Origin: Alphaproteobacteria bacterium
GTDB lineage: Bacteria > Pseudomonadota > Alphaproteobacteria > Micavibrionales > Micavibrionaceae
Assembly (NCBI GenBank): GCA_030432025.1
Contig: JAUIIA010000002.1
Span: 124,001 to 188,000, forward strand
Direction: 5' to 3'
DNA: 64,000 nt
Both the position numbers and the translations under genes were made by a program. The notes below the pieces were generated by a model that ran no database searches, was not told where the DNA came from, and worked only from the letters and a program-made list of their open reading frames with translations. Below, piece after piece: positions 17,149-26,254 of the stretch. Numbering within the stretch: the first letter of the stretch is position 1; every line of letters starts with the position of its first letter.

Positions 17149-17767
17149 TAAAAACACCCTCAAATTCACGCTGCAATACCTTATCCAACACCTCTGCGCT
17201 GACCTCAACACCAAGGTCATGCAGGCTGGTCACACCATGCTCTGATATCCCGCACGGGACAATGCCACCAAAATGCGAAAGGTCGGGGTTAATGTTGATT
17301 GCAATGCCATGAAGCGTAATCCAGTGCCGCACCCGCACGCCAATCGCGGCTATCTTCTTCTCCGAGCCGTTGGGCATAACGACCCAGATACCGACACGTC
17401 CGCACCGCCGCTCGCCCTTAATGTCAAAATGCGCCAGCGTGCGAATAATCCATTCTTCCAGATTCCAGACATATTTCTTAATGTCAGGTGCCCCCTCACG
17501 CTCTTTCAGGTCAAGCATGACGTAGGCAACGCGTTGCCCCGGCCCGTGATAGGTATACTGCCCGCCGCGTCCCGCTTCATAAACGGGGAAGTCGGCATTC
17601 AGTAAGTCAGTTTCCTTCGCGCTCGTGCCCGCCGTGTAAAGCGATGGATGCTCCAGCAACCACACGCACTCCTCACCGCCATGCTTGTGAATAGCGGCCA
17701 CACGCTCATCCATAAAGGACAGCGCTTCCTCATATTCAATCTGTGTATTTGAAACTTTCCATTCCAT
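17141..17767 (-). CDS. lipB: Octanoyl-[acyl-carrier-protein]:protein N-octanoyltransferase
   Basis: LipB moves octanoyl groups from acyl carrier protein to the lipoyl domains of 2-oxoacid dehydrogenases and the glycine cleavage H protein. The 208-residue product has the expected motifs: [17 protein letters not shown], the [20 protein letters not shown] signature, the lysine in [13 protein letters not shown] and the catalytic cysteine in GIVPCGI. ATG at 17767 is preferred over the GTG two codons upstream. No lipA is seen nearby. Confidence 0.96.
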   Translation of the reverse strand: MEWKVSNTQIEYEEALSFMDERVAAIHKHGGEECVWLLEHPSLYTAGTSAKETDLLNADFPVYEAGRGGQYTYHGPGQRVAYVMLDLKEREGAPDIKKYVWNLEEWIIRTLAHFDIKGERRCGRVGIWVVMPNGSEKKIAAIGVRVRHWITLHGIAININPDLSHFGGIVPCGISEHGVTSLHDLGVEVSAEVLDKVLQREFEGVFNG

Positions 17768-17813
17768 GCGCACTCTTATGCCTCAGAACATCGCAGAAAA
17801 ACAACTATGTTCG

Positions 17814-18278
17814 CTATTGCTGCTTTTCCAGTCGAAATTTGAGAAAAACCTGCCCGCCAACCTTCTGTTCGCCATCAGGCACAAACCCTAGCCGCAACAG
17901 CGCCGAGCTATTGGAACGGCCTGGCGGCAGCAATGCCGTCATGTAATCCAGACCCAACTCGTTAAAAGCTTCATCTCTGACTTTCCTGAAAATACGTATA
18001 CCCCACCCCCAATAATCAGGATGCAATACAAGCGCGAAATCAGGATCACCATTTTCATACTGTAATCCGCCCCACCCTGCGAAACGTCCGTCAATGACAA
18101 AAGCCCACGGACCATAACCATGTTCATCCCAAAGTGCCTGTTTCGCCACAAGAAAGCTTTCGACATCAAAACCATCGGCCAACAACGGCATATGCTGCCC
18201 TACAAGCGGGTGCGCCATCAGCTCAATCAATGTTTTTTGTGGAATGTCCTGAAGTGAAACTAACCGTAAACTATCCAT
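17814..18278 (-). CDS. GNAT family N-acetyltransferase
   Basis: The 154-residue protein has the layout of a GNAT acetyltransferase: residues about 56-72 form the WAFVIDGRFAGWGGLQY strand pair, followed by FALVLHPDYWGWGIRIFRKV, the acetyl-CoA binding helix region. The usual glycine-rich pyrophosphate loop (Q/RxxGxG/A) reads YWGWGIR, close enough to bind CoA. A C-terminal ALLRLGF strand completes the fold. The substrate is unknown. It lies just downstream of the duplicated tRNA tail, on the same strand. Confidence 0.8.
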   Translation of the reverse strand: MDSLRLVSLQDIPQKTLIELMAHPLVGQHMPLLADGFDVESFLVAKQALWDEHGYGPWAFVIDGRFAGWGGLQYENGDPDFALVLHPDYWGWGIRIFRKVRDEAFNELGLDYMTALLPPGRSNSSALLRLGFVPDGEQKVGGQVFLKFRLEKQQ

Positions 18279-18294
18279 GAGCCTGTATAATTCT

Positions 18295-18325
18295 TAAATG
18301 GTGCGGCCGAGAGGACTTGAACCTC
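18295..18325. repeat. Direct repeat copy 1: detached tRNA-Leu 3' end
   Basis: This 31 bp segment is identical to 18422-18452, the 3' end of the tRNA-Leu gene. On the minus strand it encodes the whole T arm (GAGG-TTCAAGT-CCTC), the 3' acceptor strand and the encoded CCA, but no 5' half. The two copies are 127 bp apart in direct orientation. This is how an attachment site looks after tRNA-targeted integration, or a relic of a partial tRNA duplication. Confidence 0.85.
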
Positions 18326-18351
18326 GCGAAGCAATGTTCCGCATTGTTCGC
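18326..18351 (-). other. Hairpin next to the detached tRNA tail
   Basis: GCGAA-G-CAATG (18326-18336) can pair with CATTG-TTCGC (18342-18351) around TTCCG, a 10 bp stem with one bulged G. On the minus strand it stands directly 5' of the detached T arm, so the transcript would fold as hairpin, T arm, then acceptor strand with CCA. Whether the RNA exists is not known. Confidence 0.45.
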
Positions 18352-18421
18352 ATCTTCATAAAAAGTGGAGGTTCACTTCATCAAAGCCCATTCAAATTTT
18401 CTAAAGATAATGATCTGCCTG

Positions 18422-18452
18422 TAAATGGTGCGGCCGAGAGGACTTGAACCTC
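18422..18452. repeat. Direct repeat copy 2: inside tRNA-Leu
   Basis: Second copy of the 31 bp repeat, spanning the T arm, the 3' acceptor strand and the encoded CCA of the intact tRNA-Leu gene. Together with 18295-18325 it brackets 96 bp of sequence that I cannot relate to any tRNA half. An 11-base T-arm segment (GTGGAGGTTCA) recurs in inverted orientation at 18365-18375. Confidence 0.85.
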
Positions 18453-18514
18453 CACGGGATTTAACTCCCACAGCGACCTCAACGCTGCGCGTCTACCGAT
18501 TCCGCCACGGCCGC
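18426..18514 (-). tRNA. tRNA-Leu (anticodon GAG)
   Basis: On the minus strand the 5' acceptor strand GCGGCCG (from 18514) pairs with CGGCCGC, followed by discriminator A and an encoded CCA (18428-18426). The D arm holds the usual GTAGACGC. The anticodon stem CAGCG/CGCTG closes the loop TTGAGGT, giving anticodon GAG, which reads CUC/CUU leucine codons. A long variable arm (GGGAGTTAAATCCC) fits the type II leucine class. The T arm is GAGG-TTCAAGT-CCTC. Confidence 0.96.
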
Positions 18515-18722
18515 ACAAGGCCCATATGGGTGTAGGTGTCAGTTGACGAACATCCGTTTACCAAAAGCCCCTCGATGCTGCAACAAAAACCTTACTATAT
18601 ATGTTCTTGGTAATTTTGCATTGCACCACAACAACAGCTTGCATCCCGCGGTTTAATTGGCTATCGAGATGCAACATTTAGAATTATGCGATAATTACAA
18701 CCCATAGAACGGTACGAGAAGA

Positions 18723-21095
18723 ATGAGCAAGAAATCGAAGAACAGCAAGGAAGCCCTTTGGAAAGACGCGCTGGATTACCACCGCCTGCCCGAGCCGGGT
18801 AAAGTAGCCCTAAAGCCTACAGTCGCACTGGCAACCCAGCGTGACCTCGCTTTGGCTTACTCACCAGGTGTTGCCGCTCCTTGTGAAGAAATCGAAAAAG
18901 ACCCCCTCACCGCTTACGATTACACATCCAAGGGCAACCTTGTCGCAGTTATCTCCGACGGTACCGCCGTTCTGGGCCTCGGTAACATCGGTGCACTGGC
19001 CTCCAAGCCGGTCATGGAAGGTAAATCCGTACTATTCAAGAAATTCGCCAACATCGACTCCGTTGATGTTGAAGTCGACATGAACACACAAATGGATGAA
19101 GACGCCGCCCGCGAAGAATATATTTCGCGCTTCGTCGACATCGTCGCTTCTCTGGAGCCAACCTACGGCGGCATCAACCTTGAAGACATTAAAGCGCCTG
19201 AGTGTTTCGAGATTGAAAAACGTCTTAAAGAGCGCATGAACATTCCTGTGTTCCACGATGATCAGCACGGTACGGCTATTATTGTGACTGCAGCATTCAT
19301 AAACTGGTTAGAAATTACAGGCCGCGACCCATCCAAGTTGCGGCTTGTTGCTTCAGGGGCCGGTGCATCGGCGATCTCTTGCTTGAACCAGCTCATGGGC
19401 GCAGGCCTTAAACGCGAAAACATCATCGTGTGTGACCGCGCAGGTGTGGTCTACAAAGGCCGTAACGAAAGTATGGACCCACAAAAAGAAAAATTCGCGG
19501 TCGATACGGAACTAAGAACAATCGAAGAAGCCCTCGAAGGTGCCGACATTTTCCTCGGCCTGTCCGCTGCAGGCGCAGTGAAAAAAGAATGGGTCAAGAA
19601 AATGGCCGACGCGCCATTAATGCTGACGCTTGCAAACCCGACACCGGAAATTATGCCGGAGGAAACACGCGAAGTTAAACCGGACGCCATCATCTGTACG
19701 GGCCGTTCCGACTACCAGAACCAGGTCAACAACGTCCTGTGTTTCCCGTTTATCTTCCGTGGCGCGCTCGATGTCGGTGCCACCAAAATCAACGAAGAAA
19801 TGAAGCAAGCCTGCGTTGAAGCCATCGCCAAACTTGCGCGTAAAGAAGTCGCGGCCGAAGTCGCCAGCGTCTACAGCGACGAACATCTGGAATTCGGCCC
19901 GGACTACCTGATCCCGAAACCATTCGATCCGCGCCTGATCGTCGATCTACCAATCGCCGTTGCCAAAGCGGCCATGGAAAGTGGTGTTGCAACCCGCCCG
20001 ATCGAAGATTTCAAAGCCTACGAACACAAGCTGATGCAGTTCTTTATCCGTACACAGCTTGTTATGCGCCCGATTTACAACCGCGCAATGGAAGATCCGA
20101 AGCGTGTTGTTTACTGTGAGGGCGAAGAAGAGCATGTCCTGCAAGCAGTACAGATCGCGTTGGACGAGCGCATCGTCAAACCTATCCTCATCGGCCGTGA
20201 AAAAGTCATCGTAACACGCGCCAAGAAAATGGGCCTACGCTTAGAAGTCGGTGAAAACATCGACATCGTCGATCCGGAAAATGACAACCGCTACCGAGAA
20301 TATTGGGAACATTATCACCAGATCATGGAGCGTCGTGGCGTAACGCCCGCAATGGCCCGTGATGCCCTGCGCACGAACACAACTGTAATCGGCGCGCTTA
20401 TGGTTCACCGCGGTGAAGCCGACTCCCTGATTTGCGGTACGGTCGGTCGCTACCGTGACCACCTGAAGGACATCATCGACATTATCGGTCTGAAGCCGGG
20501 TGTTGAAACCCCTGCTGCGATGAACGCATTGCTGAACTCCCGCGGTACGTACTTCTTCTGTGACACACAGATTAACCCTGACCCGAGCATCGCTGAAATT
20601 TCCGAGATGACCTTACTGGCCTCCGAAGAGGTCGCCCGTTTCGGCATCAAGCCAAAGGTCGCACTACTGTCTCACTCAAACTTCGGTTCGAACGACAGCG
20701 AAGTCGCATTCAAGATGCGCGCCGCGTATCAAGACATCCGCCGCCGCGATCCGTCACTGGAAATTGATGGTGAAATGCATGCAGATGCTGCTTTGGTTGA
20801 AAAAATCCGTTCTGCCGTTATGCCGAACTCTACTTTGGAAGGTCAGGCGAACCTGTTCATCATGCCGAATGTCGAAGCATCTAACATTGCTTTCAACATG
20901 ACAAAGATCTTCTCTGACGGCATCAGCATCGGCCCAATCCTGCTCGGCGCGGCCCAGCCAGTGCACATTCTGACACCGTCCGTATCCTCGCGCGGTATCG
21001 TGAATGTGACGTCTCTGGCTACTGTTGGCGCTCAGGTTTTCGATGAGGAAAACGCTGACCGCATCCCAGCCACTTTGAAAAGCGCTACAAAATAA
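18723..21095 (+). CDS. maeB: NADP-dependent malic enzyme, MaeB type with phosphotransacetylase-like domain
   Basis: The enzyme decarboxylates malate to pyruvate with NADP reduction. The 790 residues match the fused MaeB form. The malic enzyme domain (about residues 1-430) has [10 protein letters not shown], the [12 protein letters not shown] motif and the [11 protein letters not shown] nucleotide-binding loop. A phosphotransacetylase-like domain follows (about 440-780, with [16 protein letters not shown] and [11 protein letters not shown]). In such fusions the second domain is thought to be regulatory, binding acetyl-CoA, rather than catalytic. No co-transcribed partner is obvious; a stem-loop spans the stop codon. 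Confidence 0.96.
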   Translation: MSKKSKNSKEALWKDALDYHRLPEPGKVALKPTVALATQRDLALAYSPGVAAPCEEIEKDPLTAYDYTSKGNLVAVISDGTAVLGLGNIGALASKPVMEGKSVLFKKFANIDSVDVEVDMNTQMDEDAAREEYISRFVDIVASLEPTYGGINLEDIKAPECFEIEKRLKERMNIPVFHDDQHGTAIIVTAAFINWLEITGRDPSKLRLVASGAGASAISCLNQLMGAGLKRENIIVCDRAGVVYKGRNESMDPQKEKFAVDTELRTIEEALEGADIFLGLSAAGAVKKEWVKKMADAPLMLTLANPTPEIMPEETREVKPDAIICTGRSDYQNQVNNVLCFPFIFRGALDVGATKINEEMKQACVEAIAKLARKEVAAEVASVYSDEHLEFGPDYLIPKPFDPRLIVDLPIAVAKAAMESGVATRPIEDFKAYEHKLMQFFIRTQLVMRPIYNRAMEDPKRVVYCEGEEEHVLQAVQIALDERIVKPILIGREKVIVTRAKKMGLRLEVGENIDIVDPENDNRYREYWEHYHQIMERRGVTPAMARDALRTNTTVIGALMVHRGEADSLICGTVGRYRDHLKDIIDIIGLKPGVETPAAMNALLNSRGTYFFCDTQINPDPSIAEISEMTLLASEEVARFGIKPKVALLSHSNFGSNDSEVAFKMRAAYQDIRRRDPSLEIDGEMHADAALVEKIRSAVMPNSTLEGQANLFIMPNVEASNIAFNMTKIFSDGISIGPILLGAAQPVHILTPSVSSRGIVNVTSLATVGAQVFDEENADRIPATLKSATK

Positions 21096-21111
21096 TTTAC
21101 GGCGCTTTTCA
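21076..21111 (+). terminator. Stem-loop across the maeB stop codon
   Basis: TGAAAAGCGC (21076-21085) pairs perfectly with GCGCTTTTCA (21102-21111) around a 16 nt loop that contains the TAA stop. The T run forms the 3' arm rather than following it, so this may be a weak terminator or an mRNA 3'-end protecting hairpin. Confidence 0.5.
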
Positions 21112-21153
21112 TTAAAGGCTTGATCTTATAGCCCCTTTTCGGAGATGGTATGG

Positions 21154-21173
21154 CACACCACATCACTGGTGTG
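21154..21173 (+). promoter_or_regulatory. Hairpin in the mgtE leader
   Basis: CACACCA and TGGTGTG pair over seven bases around CATCAC, ending 34 bp before the mgtE start. No T run follows, so it is not an intrinsic terminator. It could be an operator or a 5'-UTR element. It is too small to be an M-box or ykoK-type magnesium riboswitch, and I see no wider conserved architecture. Confidence 0.35.
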
Positions 21174-21207
21174 AAACCTGCTTATCCGAATATAAGGTCC
21201 GTAAGAC

Positions 21208-22602
21208 ATGGTCGAAGAAACCAAAATTACAGCAGATGTTGAACAGGGCGATGATGTCACATTCACCTTGAGTGATAACGACATCAAGACCGCTCTGGAC
21301 GCTCTGCATGTCGAGGATTCCGACACCGTTATCTCCGTTCTGGATGAGCTAAGCCCCGCTGACACAGCGGACCTGATTGCCAAAATCAACCCTGAAGACC
21401 GCGCCGAGATTGTACAAATGTACAGCCAGTGCCTGAGCGCGGAAACCTTCAACGAAATGGACCCCGAGCTAAGCCGTTCAATCCTTGAGCGCATGGATAC
21501 AAGCGAAATCGCTGCCCTGATCTCGGCTTTGGAGAGTGATGACGCGCTGGAAGTCATCGAGCCGCTCGACGAAGCCAAGCAACAGGAAATCATCCATAAA
21601 CTCTCGGCCAAGACCCGTTTGGCCTTGGAAGAAGGTCTGAGCTTCCCTGAAGATTCCGCTGGTCGTCTGATGCAGCGTGAAGTCGTTGCGGTCCCACAAT
21701 TCTGGACCGTCGGCAAAACTATTGATTACCTACGCGCTGCCGCCAACGACCTGCCAGAGGATTTCTTTGACGTGTTCGTCATTGACCCCGGCTATCACGT
21801 TTGTGGCCAAATCCCGCTCAATCGTCTGATCCGTTGCAAGCGTTCGGAAAAAATAGAGAACCTGACGCCCGAAGCCGTCATCCCTATTCCGGCCGACATG
21901 GATCAGGAGGAAGTCGCCCACCTTTTCCGTCGTGACAATCTCGTCTCCGCCCCCGTGGTTGATGAGGATAACCGCCTGCTCGGTGTCATCACCATTGATG
22001 ATATTGTCGACGTTATCGACGAAGAGGCACAGGAGGATATCCTGAAGCTTGCCGGTGTGGACCAAGGTGACCTGTACCGCGCCGTATGGTCGACAACGGG
22101 CACGCGTTTCCGCTGGCTGTTCGTCAATTTGCTCACCGCTATTCTAGCCTCCTTCGTGATTACGTTTTTCGAAGCGACAATCGAGGAAATCGTCGCCCTC
22201 GCCGTGCTTATGCCGATTGTCGCCTCCATGGGCGGGAATGCGGGTACACAGGCCCTGACCGTTGCGGTGCGCGCCCTTGCAACAAAGGAACTGTCCGGCA
22301 CCAACACTGCGCGTATTATCTGGAAAGAAACAATCGTCGGCTCACTAAACGGAATTGCCTTCGCCTTCATTACTGGAATAATCGCCGCGCTATGGTTTTC
22401 AACCCCAATGCTGGGACTCGTCATCGCCTTGGCCATGATCATCAACCTGTTCGTCGCCGGACTGTTCGGCGCCGCAATCCCCGTCATATTGGACCGCAGT
22501 GGTGCTGACCCCGCCGTTGCGTCAACTGTCTTCCTGACCACAGTCACAGATGTAGTAGGCTTTTTTGCATTTTTAGGATTAGCCGCTATATTGCTGCTCT
22601 AG
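21208..22602 (+). CDS. mgtE: Magnesium transporter MgtE
   Basis: MgtE is a dimeric Mg2+ channel gated by cytosolic magnesium. The 464 residues show the N-terminal superhelical domain (about 30-135), a tandem CBS pair (about 140-265, with VIPIPADMDQEEVAHLF and GVITIDDIVDVIDEE) and a plug helix. A five-helix membrane domain follows with MPIVASMGGNAGTQALTV and the C-terminal DPAVASTVFLTTVTDVVGF. These are hallmark pore motifs. It is transcribed alone or with the GNAT gene 31 bp downstream. Confidence 0.96.
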   Translation: MVEETKITADVEQGDDVTFTLSDNDIKTALDALHVEDSDTVISVLDELSPADTADLIAKINPEDRAEIVQMYSQCLSAETFNEMDPELSRSILERMDTSEIAALISALESDDALEVIEPLDEAKQQEIIHKLSAKTRLALEEGLSFPEDSAGRLMQREVVAVPQFWTVGKTIDYLRAAANDLPEDFFDVFVIDPGYHVCGQIPLNRLIRCKRSEKIENLTPEAVIPIPADMDQEEVAHLFRRDNLVSAPVVDEDNRLLGVITIDDIVDVIDEEAQEDILKLAGVDQGDLYRAVWSTTGTRFRWLFVNLLTAILASFVITFFEATIEEIVALAVLMPIVASMGGNAGTQALTVAVRALATKELSGTNTARIIWKETIVGSLNGIAFAFITGIIAALWFSTPMLGLVIALAMIINLFVAGLFGAAIPVILDRSGADPAVASTVFLTTVTDVVGFFAFLGLAAILLL

Positions 22603-22633
22603 GATGAAATAAGAAAGAATCGAAAACACATTT

Positions 22634-23167
22634 ATGTCTGCATCCAAGCTAGTTAAGCCAACGATAGAGTGTAAAGACAGCTACCTTGAAGCTCTCGATG
22701 AATTCCACGCCGAAGGCCGTTACCAGTTCCTGAACCGTGAAGAGATCGAAAAAGATTTTCAAAAATTCGTTGATGACCTCAACGAAGGCCGCCGTCACCT
22801 GCACAAGCCCTACGCCAATTGGGTTGAACCCGTGCCGGAAACTATTTTATGGCTGGTTAAAGAAGACCGCTATATCGGAACATTCAATATCCGTCACCGC
22901 TTAAACTGGCATCTGGAAAAATGGGGCGGCCATATCAACTTTGTCATTCGCCCGTCGATGCGGGAAAAAGGATTCGGCAAAAAGATCCTGCAAAAAGGCA
23001 TGCCGTACATTTGCTATCTCGGGATAGACCGTGCATTGGTGACCGTATCTCCCAAAAACGCTGCAGGAATTAAAATCATCGAATTTTGCGGCGGTCAGTT
23101 CGAAGACGAAACCCCCGCGACAGACAAGTTTCCCACCCGCCGCCGTTACTGGCTAGATTGTTCATAA
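22634..23167 (+). CDS. GNAT family N-acetyltransferase
   Basis: The 177-residue product has an N-terminal helical lead, the strand ETILWLVKEDRYIGTFNIRHRL and the core GHINFVIRPSMREKGFGKKILQ. In the last, RPSMREKGFG is the acetyl-CoA pyrophosphate-binding loop. VTVSPKNAAGIKIIEFCGG follows, matching the usual NxxGIKIxEKxGG strand-helix of the YitI/YkwB-like GNAT group. The acetylated substrate is not known. Gap to mgtE is 31 bp and to the PBP gene 36 bp. Confidence 0.85.
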   Translation: MSASKLVKPTIECKDSYLEALDEFHAEGRYQFLNREEIEKDFQKFVDDLNEGRRHLHKPYANWVEPVPETILWLVKEDRYIGTFNIRHRLNWHLEKWGGHINFVIRPSMREKGFGKKILQKGMPYICYLGIDRALVTVSPKNAAGIKIIEFCGGQFEDETPATDKFPTRRRYWLDCS

Positions 23168-23203
23168 TACTTGAAAATCCGCGGATTATGCTTATAAAGG
23201 CGT

Positions 23204-25213
23204 ATGGCCAAAAAGACCGCAAAGAAAAAGACTAAAAAGAAAAAAAATACGAAGACCCAAAAACGCTCCGTTTTGGGGTTTTTGTTTAAATGGGCTTTTG
23301 TCCTCGGCCTATGGTGCATGATCATTCTGGGCGGAATTTTCGCCTATTACGCACAAGAACTCCCCGACATTACCAAAGAAGCCAGCTTTGAGCGCAAACG
23401 CGCAATTATCGTCGAAGACCGCAACGGTGATGTCGTCGCCAGATACGGCGAAATCGTCGGTAACAAGGTCAGCGTCGATGACCTGCCCCCATATCTGGTC
23501 CAAGCCGTTATCGCGACCGAAGACCGACGCTTTTATCATCATTTCGGCCTCGATCCACTCGGCCTTGCCCGCGCCATGTTCGTCAATGTCCGCGAAGGTA
23601 AAGTCACCCAGGGCGGATCAACAATCACACAGCAGCTTGCTAAAAACCTGTTCCTCTCACAGGAACGGACCCTGAAGCGTAAAATTCAGGAAGCCATGCT
23701 GGCCTTCTGGCTTGAATACGAATTGACCAAAGACGAAATCCTGAGCGCGTATCTCAACCGCGTATATCTGGGTTCCGGCGTTTACGGTGTCGATGCTGCC
23801 GCCAAAACATATTTCAAAACAGGGGTCGAAAACCTCTCCTTGCGTGAATGCGCAACACTCGCGGGTTTGCTAAAGGCACCCTCGCGCTACTCCCCCCTCA
23901 GCAACCCCGGCCTATCAAAGCAACGCACACAAGTTGTTCTCGGCGCTATGGTCGATGCTGGCTACATCACCGAAGACCAAGCCAACGGCAACTCCAAGGT
24001 TCCGCCAAAGCCGACCCAAAAACCCACAGATGAGCTAGCCGACCGTTATTACACTGACTGGATCGTCGACTCTCTGGATGACTTGATCGGGACACCTGAA
24101 GAAGACTTGATCATCAAAACCACACTCGACTCCCGTATTCAAAAACATGTGCAGGACGAAATCGCCAGTGCCGTCGAACAATACGGCGCGGACAGACACT
24201 TTTCCCAAGGCTCCATGATCGTCATGCGCCCCAGCGGCGAAGTCCTCGCCCTCATCGGTGGCCGTAACTATTCCGCCAGTCAGTTCAACCGTGCCACACA
24301 AGCCCTGCGCCCACCCGGTTCCGCCTTCAAACCTTTTGTCTACCTAACGGCGTTGGAACATGGCTGGGACCCGCAACATTTGATCATGGATGAACCAATC
24401 ACGACTGGCCGCTACCGCCCCAAAAACTTCGGTCACAAATATTACGGTGAAGTGACATTGGAAGAAGCGTTGACGCTGTCCCTGAATACTATTTCTTACC
24501 AACTGATCAAGGAAGTCGGCCCCGATGCCGTCATCCACACTGCACGCCGTGCGGGAATTACATCCGAACTCGCCCCCGACCTCTCACTAGGTCTCGGCAG
24601 CAGCGGCATCACGCTTCTTGAAATGGCGACAGCCTACAGCACACTTGCCAACGGCGGCTATACAGTCGAGCCATACGGCATCCTCGAAATCCGTTCAAAG
24701 GAAACTGACGAGCTGTATTACAAACGCCCCCGTCGCCAGACACACAAGAAGGTGTTCGCCTCACATGACATCCAGAACCTGTCATCCATGATGAACAGCG
24801 TTATCCAATACGGTACGGGCCAAGGTGCAAATTTCGGCCGCCCCGCTGCAGGGAAAACCGGTACATCACAAGACAGCCGCGATGCCTTGTTCATGGGTTA
24901 CACGCATGAACTGGTCGGCGTTGTCTGGTTGGGTAATGATGACAATAGTTCAATGAAAAACGTCACAGGTGGCAGCTTCCCTGCACAAATCTGGCGTGAT
25001 GTAATGAGAAAATCTTCCGGCCTGTATCCACCGGCAAATAACTACAGCTTTGAACAAGCATCTGGTTTTGAGGAATTACTGGGATCAATCTTTTTCCGCG
25101 ACGGCACCGACCGCCGCATGAGAGAGATCCAGCCCGCTACAGGCTTCGAAAGTAAAGAAACGAAACGCGGCAAGCGGAGAACTCTTAACGAGTCCACCCG
25201 CTACAACGATTAA
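23204..25213 (+). CDS. Penicillin-binding protein 1A family, bifunctional
   Basis: This class A PBP polymerises and cross-links peptidoglycan. The 669 residues start with a very lysine-rich cytosolic tail (residues 1-20), a membrane anchor (about 26-50) and a GT51 transglycosylase domain with catalytic Glu106 (ATEDRRFYHHFG) and GGSTITQQLAKN. The transpeptidase domain has the SAFK motif (Ser373, Lys376), SLN and KTGTS (Lys551). The length is short for PBP1A of enterics because the large insert domain is missing, as is common in alphaproteobacteria. The stop lies 1 bp from the convergent gene. Confidence 0.95.
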   Translation: MAKKTAKKKTKKKKNTKTQKRSVLGFLFKWAFVLGLWCMIILGGIFAYYAQELPDITKEASFERKRAIIVEDRNGDVVARYGEIVGNKVSVDDLPPYLVQAVIATEDRRFYHHFGLDPLGLARAMFVNVREGKVTQGGSTITQQLAKNLFLSQERTLKRKIQEAMLAFWLEYELTKDEILSAYLNRVYLGSGVYGVDAAAKTYFKTGVENLSLRECATLAGLLKAPSRYSPLSNPGLSKQRTQVVLGAMVDAGYITEDQANGNSKVPPKPTQKPTDELADRYYTDWIVDSLDDLIGTPEEDLIIKTTLDSRIQKHVQDEIASAVEQYGADRHFSQGSMIVMRPSGEVLALIGGRNYSASQFNRATQALRPPGSAFKPFVYLTALEHGWDPQHLIMDEPITTGRYRPKNFGHKYYGEVTLEEALTLSLNTISYQLIKEVGPDAVIHTARRAGITSELAPDLSLGLGSSGITLLEMATAYSTLANGGYTVEPYGILEIRSKETDELYYKRPRRQTHKKVFASHDIQNLSSMMNSVIQYGTGQGANFGRPAAGKTGTSQDSRDALFMGYTHELVGVVWLGNDDNSSMKNVTGGSFPAQIWRDVMRKSSGLYPPANNYSFEQASGFEELLGSIFFRDGTDRRMREIQPATGFESKETKRGKRRTLNESTRYND

Positions 25214-25214
25214 C

Positions 25215-25652
25215 CTACACGTAGGCATCTTCCGCTATCAACGGGAAGCCCCCTTTAAACGCAGCAAAGCGGTCTTCACCGATTCCATCCCAATATGACT
25301 TCAACTCCAGCAGCGCCGGTGTCGGCCCACCGATTGCCCACTCGTTACGCATAAGCGCACGGTCTGCAAATCTAAGATATTCTGCCGGGAATGCCATACG
25401 CGGTGCACGCAATCCCATTTCAACGAGTAATTTGGAAATATGTGCATCGCTGTAATCCAGCATATCGGCGATAAATTGAATGGCCGAGAGAACTTTAATT
25501 TCCATACGGGAATTTGGCACATGCCGCAGATGACGCATGAAGCGAGCATAAATTTCCAACTCCGCTTCCTGTTCCTTTTGCGGCGGCAACGGCAACTGTG
25601 TCGTTTCCTTAGCTGTCATTGAAGGAGAAGATGTTATAGCTGTCTGTGTCAT
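25215..25652 (-). CDS. Hypothetical protein, 145 aa
   Basis: A strong ribosome site (GGGAGGG, about 8 bp before ATG at 25652) supports the gene. The first 30 residues are Thr/Ser/Pro/Gln rich and look disordered. Residues 30-90 are helical (EIYARFMRHLRHVP, VLSAIQFIADMLDYSD) and could form a small helical or HTH-like fold, and the C-terminus is mixed. No membrane segment. The family is not recognised. It ends 1 bp from the PBP stop codon. Confidence 0.65.
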   Translation of the reverse strand: MTQTAITSSPSMTAKETTQLPLPPQKEQEAELEIYARFMRHLRHVPNSRMEIKVLSAIQFIADMLDYSDAHISKLLVEMGLRAPRMAFPAEYLRFADRALMRNEWAIGGPTPALLELKSYWDGIGEDRFAAFKGGFPLIAEDAYV

Positions 25653-25822
25653 TTTTTAAGCCCTCCCGGCTTTTCAAGGTCGCTCATAACCCCGTGAAAA
25701 AAATTTGGTGTTCGAGGCTATAACTACACAATCGATTGAAAAGATTAATGGTTCCTTAAAATTTGCCGGTCACCCCTGTAACCCGCAGAAACCCTTGTGG
25801 ATAATGAAAATATTTTTGAAAA

Positions 25823-26254
25823 CTACTTCGGAATTCCGGCCACAGCCAACGAATCGGCACGCTCGTTTTCAGGGTGTCCGGAGTGTCCTTTCACCCAATG
25901 AAAGGTGACATTATGACCCTTAACCAGATCATCAATCTGCTGCCAGAGATCGACATTTTTGACGGGGTTCTTTGATGCGGTCTTCCAGCCTTTGGCTTTC
26001 CACCCCTCCATCCATTCGTTGATTCCCTGCATCACATATTTGCTGTCGGTGTAAAGCTCGATATGCGGCTTCCCCTTGATCGCCTCCAGCGCTTTTATAA
26101 CCGCCATCATCTCCATGCGGTTATTGGTTGTATCAGCTTCGCCACCATTTAATTCCTTCTCATGCCCGTTCCAGAGCATAAGAACACCCCAGCCACCCGG
26201 TCCGGGGTTACCGCTACATGCTCCATCTGTATAGATTTTTACAACCTTGCTCAT
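25823..26254 (-). CDS. rnhA: Ribonuclease HI
   Basis: RNase HI cuts the RNA strand of RNA-DNA hybrids, removing R-loops and primers. The 143 residues carry the full active site: [16 protein letters not shown] (first Asp), [14 protein letters not shown] (Glu), YTDSKYV (second Asp), and the [15 protein letters not shown] loop with His and the last Asp. It overlaps the P-loop gene upstream by 4 bp (ATGA), so the three genes ispH, the P-loop gene and rnhA are translationally linked. Confidence 0.97.
   Translation of the reverse strand: MSKVVKIYTDGACSGNPGPGGWGVLMLWNGHEKELNGGEADTTNNRMEMMAVIKALEAIKGKPHIELYTDSKYVMQGINEWMEGWKAKGWKTASKNPVKNVDLWQQIDDLVKGHNVTFHWVKGHSGHPENERADSLAVAGIPK

Noticed and set aside
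18301-18420. A second tRNA gene
   Set aside because: Only the T arm and the 3' acceptor strand are present; no D arm, anticodon arm or 5' acceptor strand can be folded, so it is a tail copy and not a gene.
21903-22547. 214-codon minus-strand frame inside mgtE
   Set aside because: Antisense to the conserved MgtE membrane domain; Ser/Thr/Ala-rich product with no domain.
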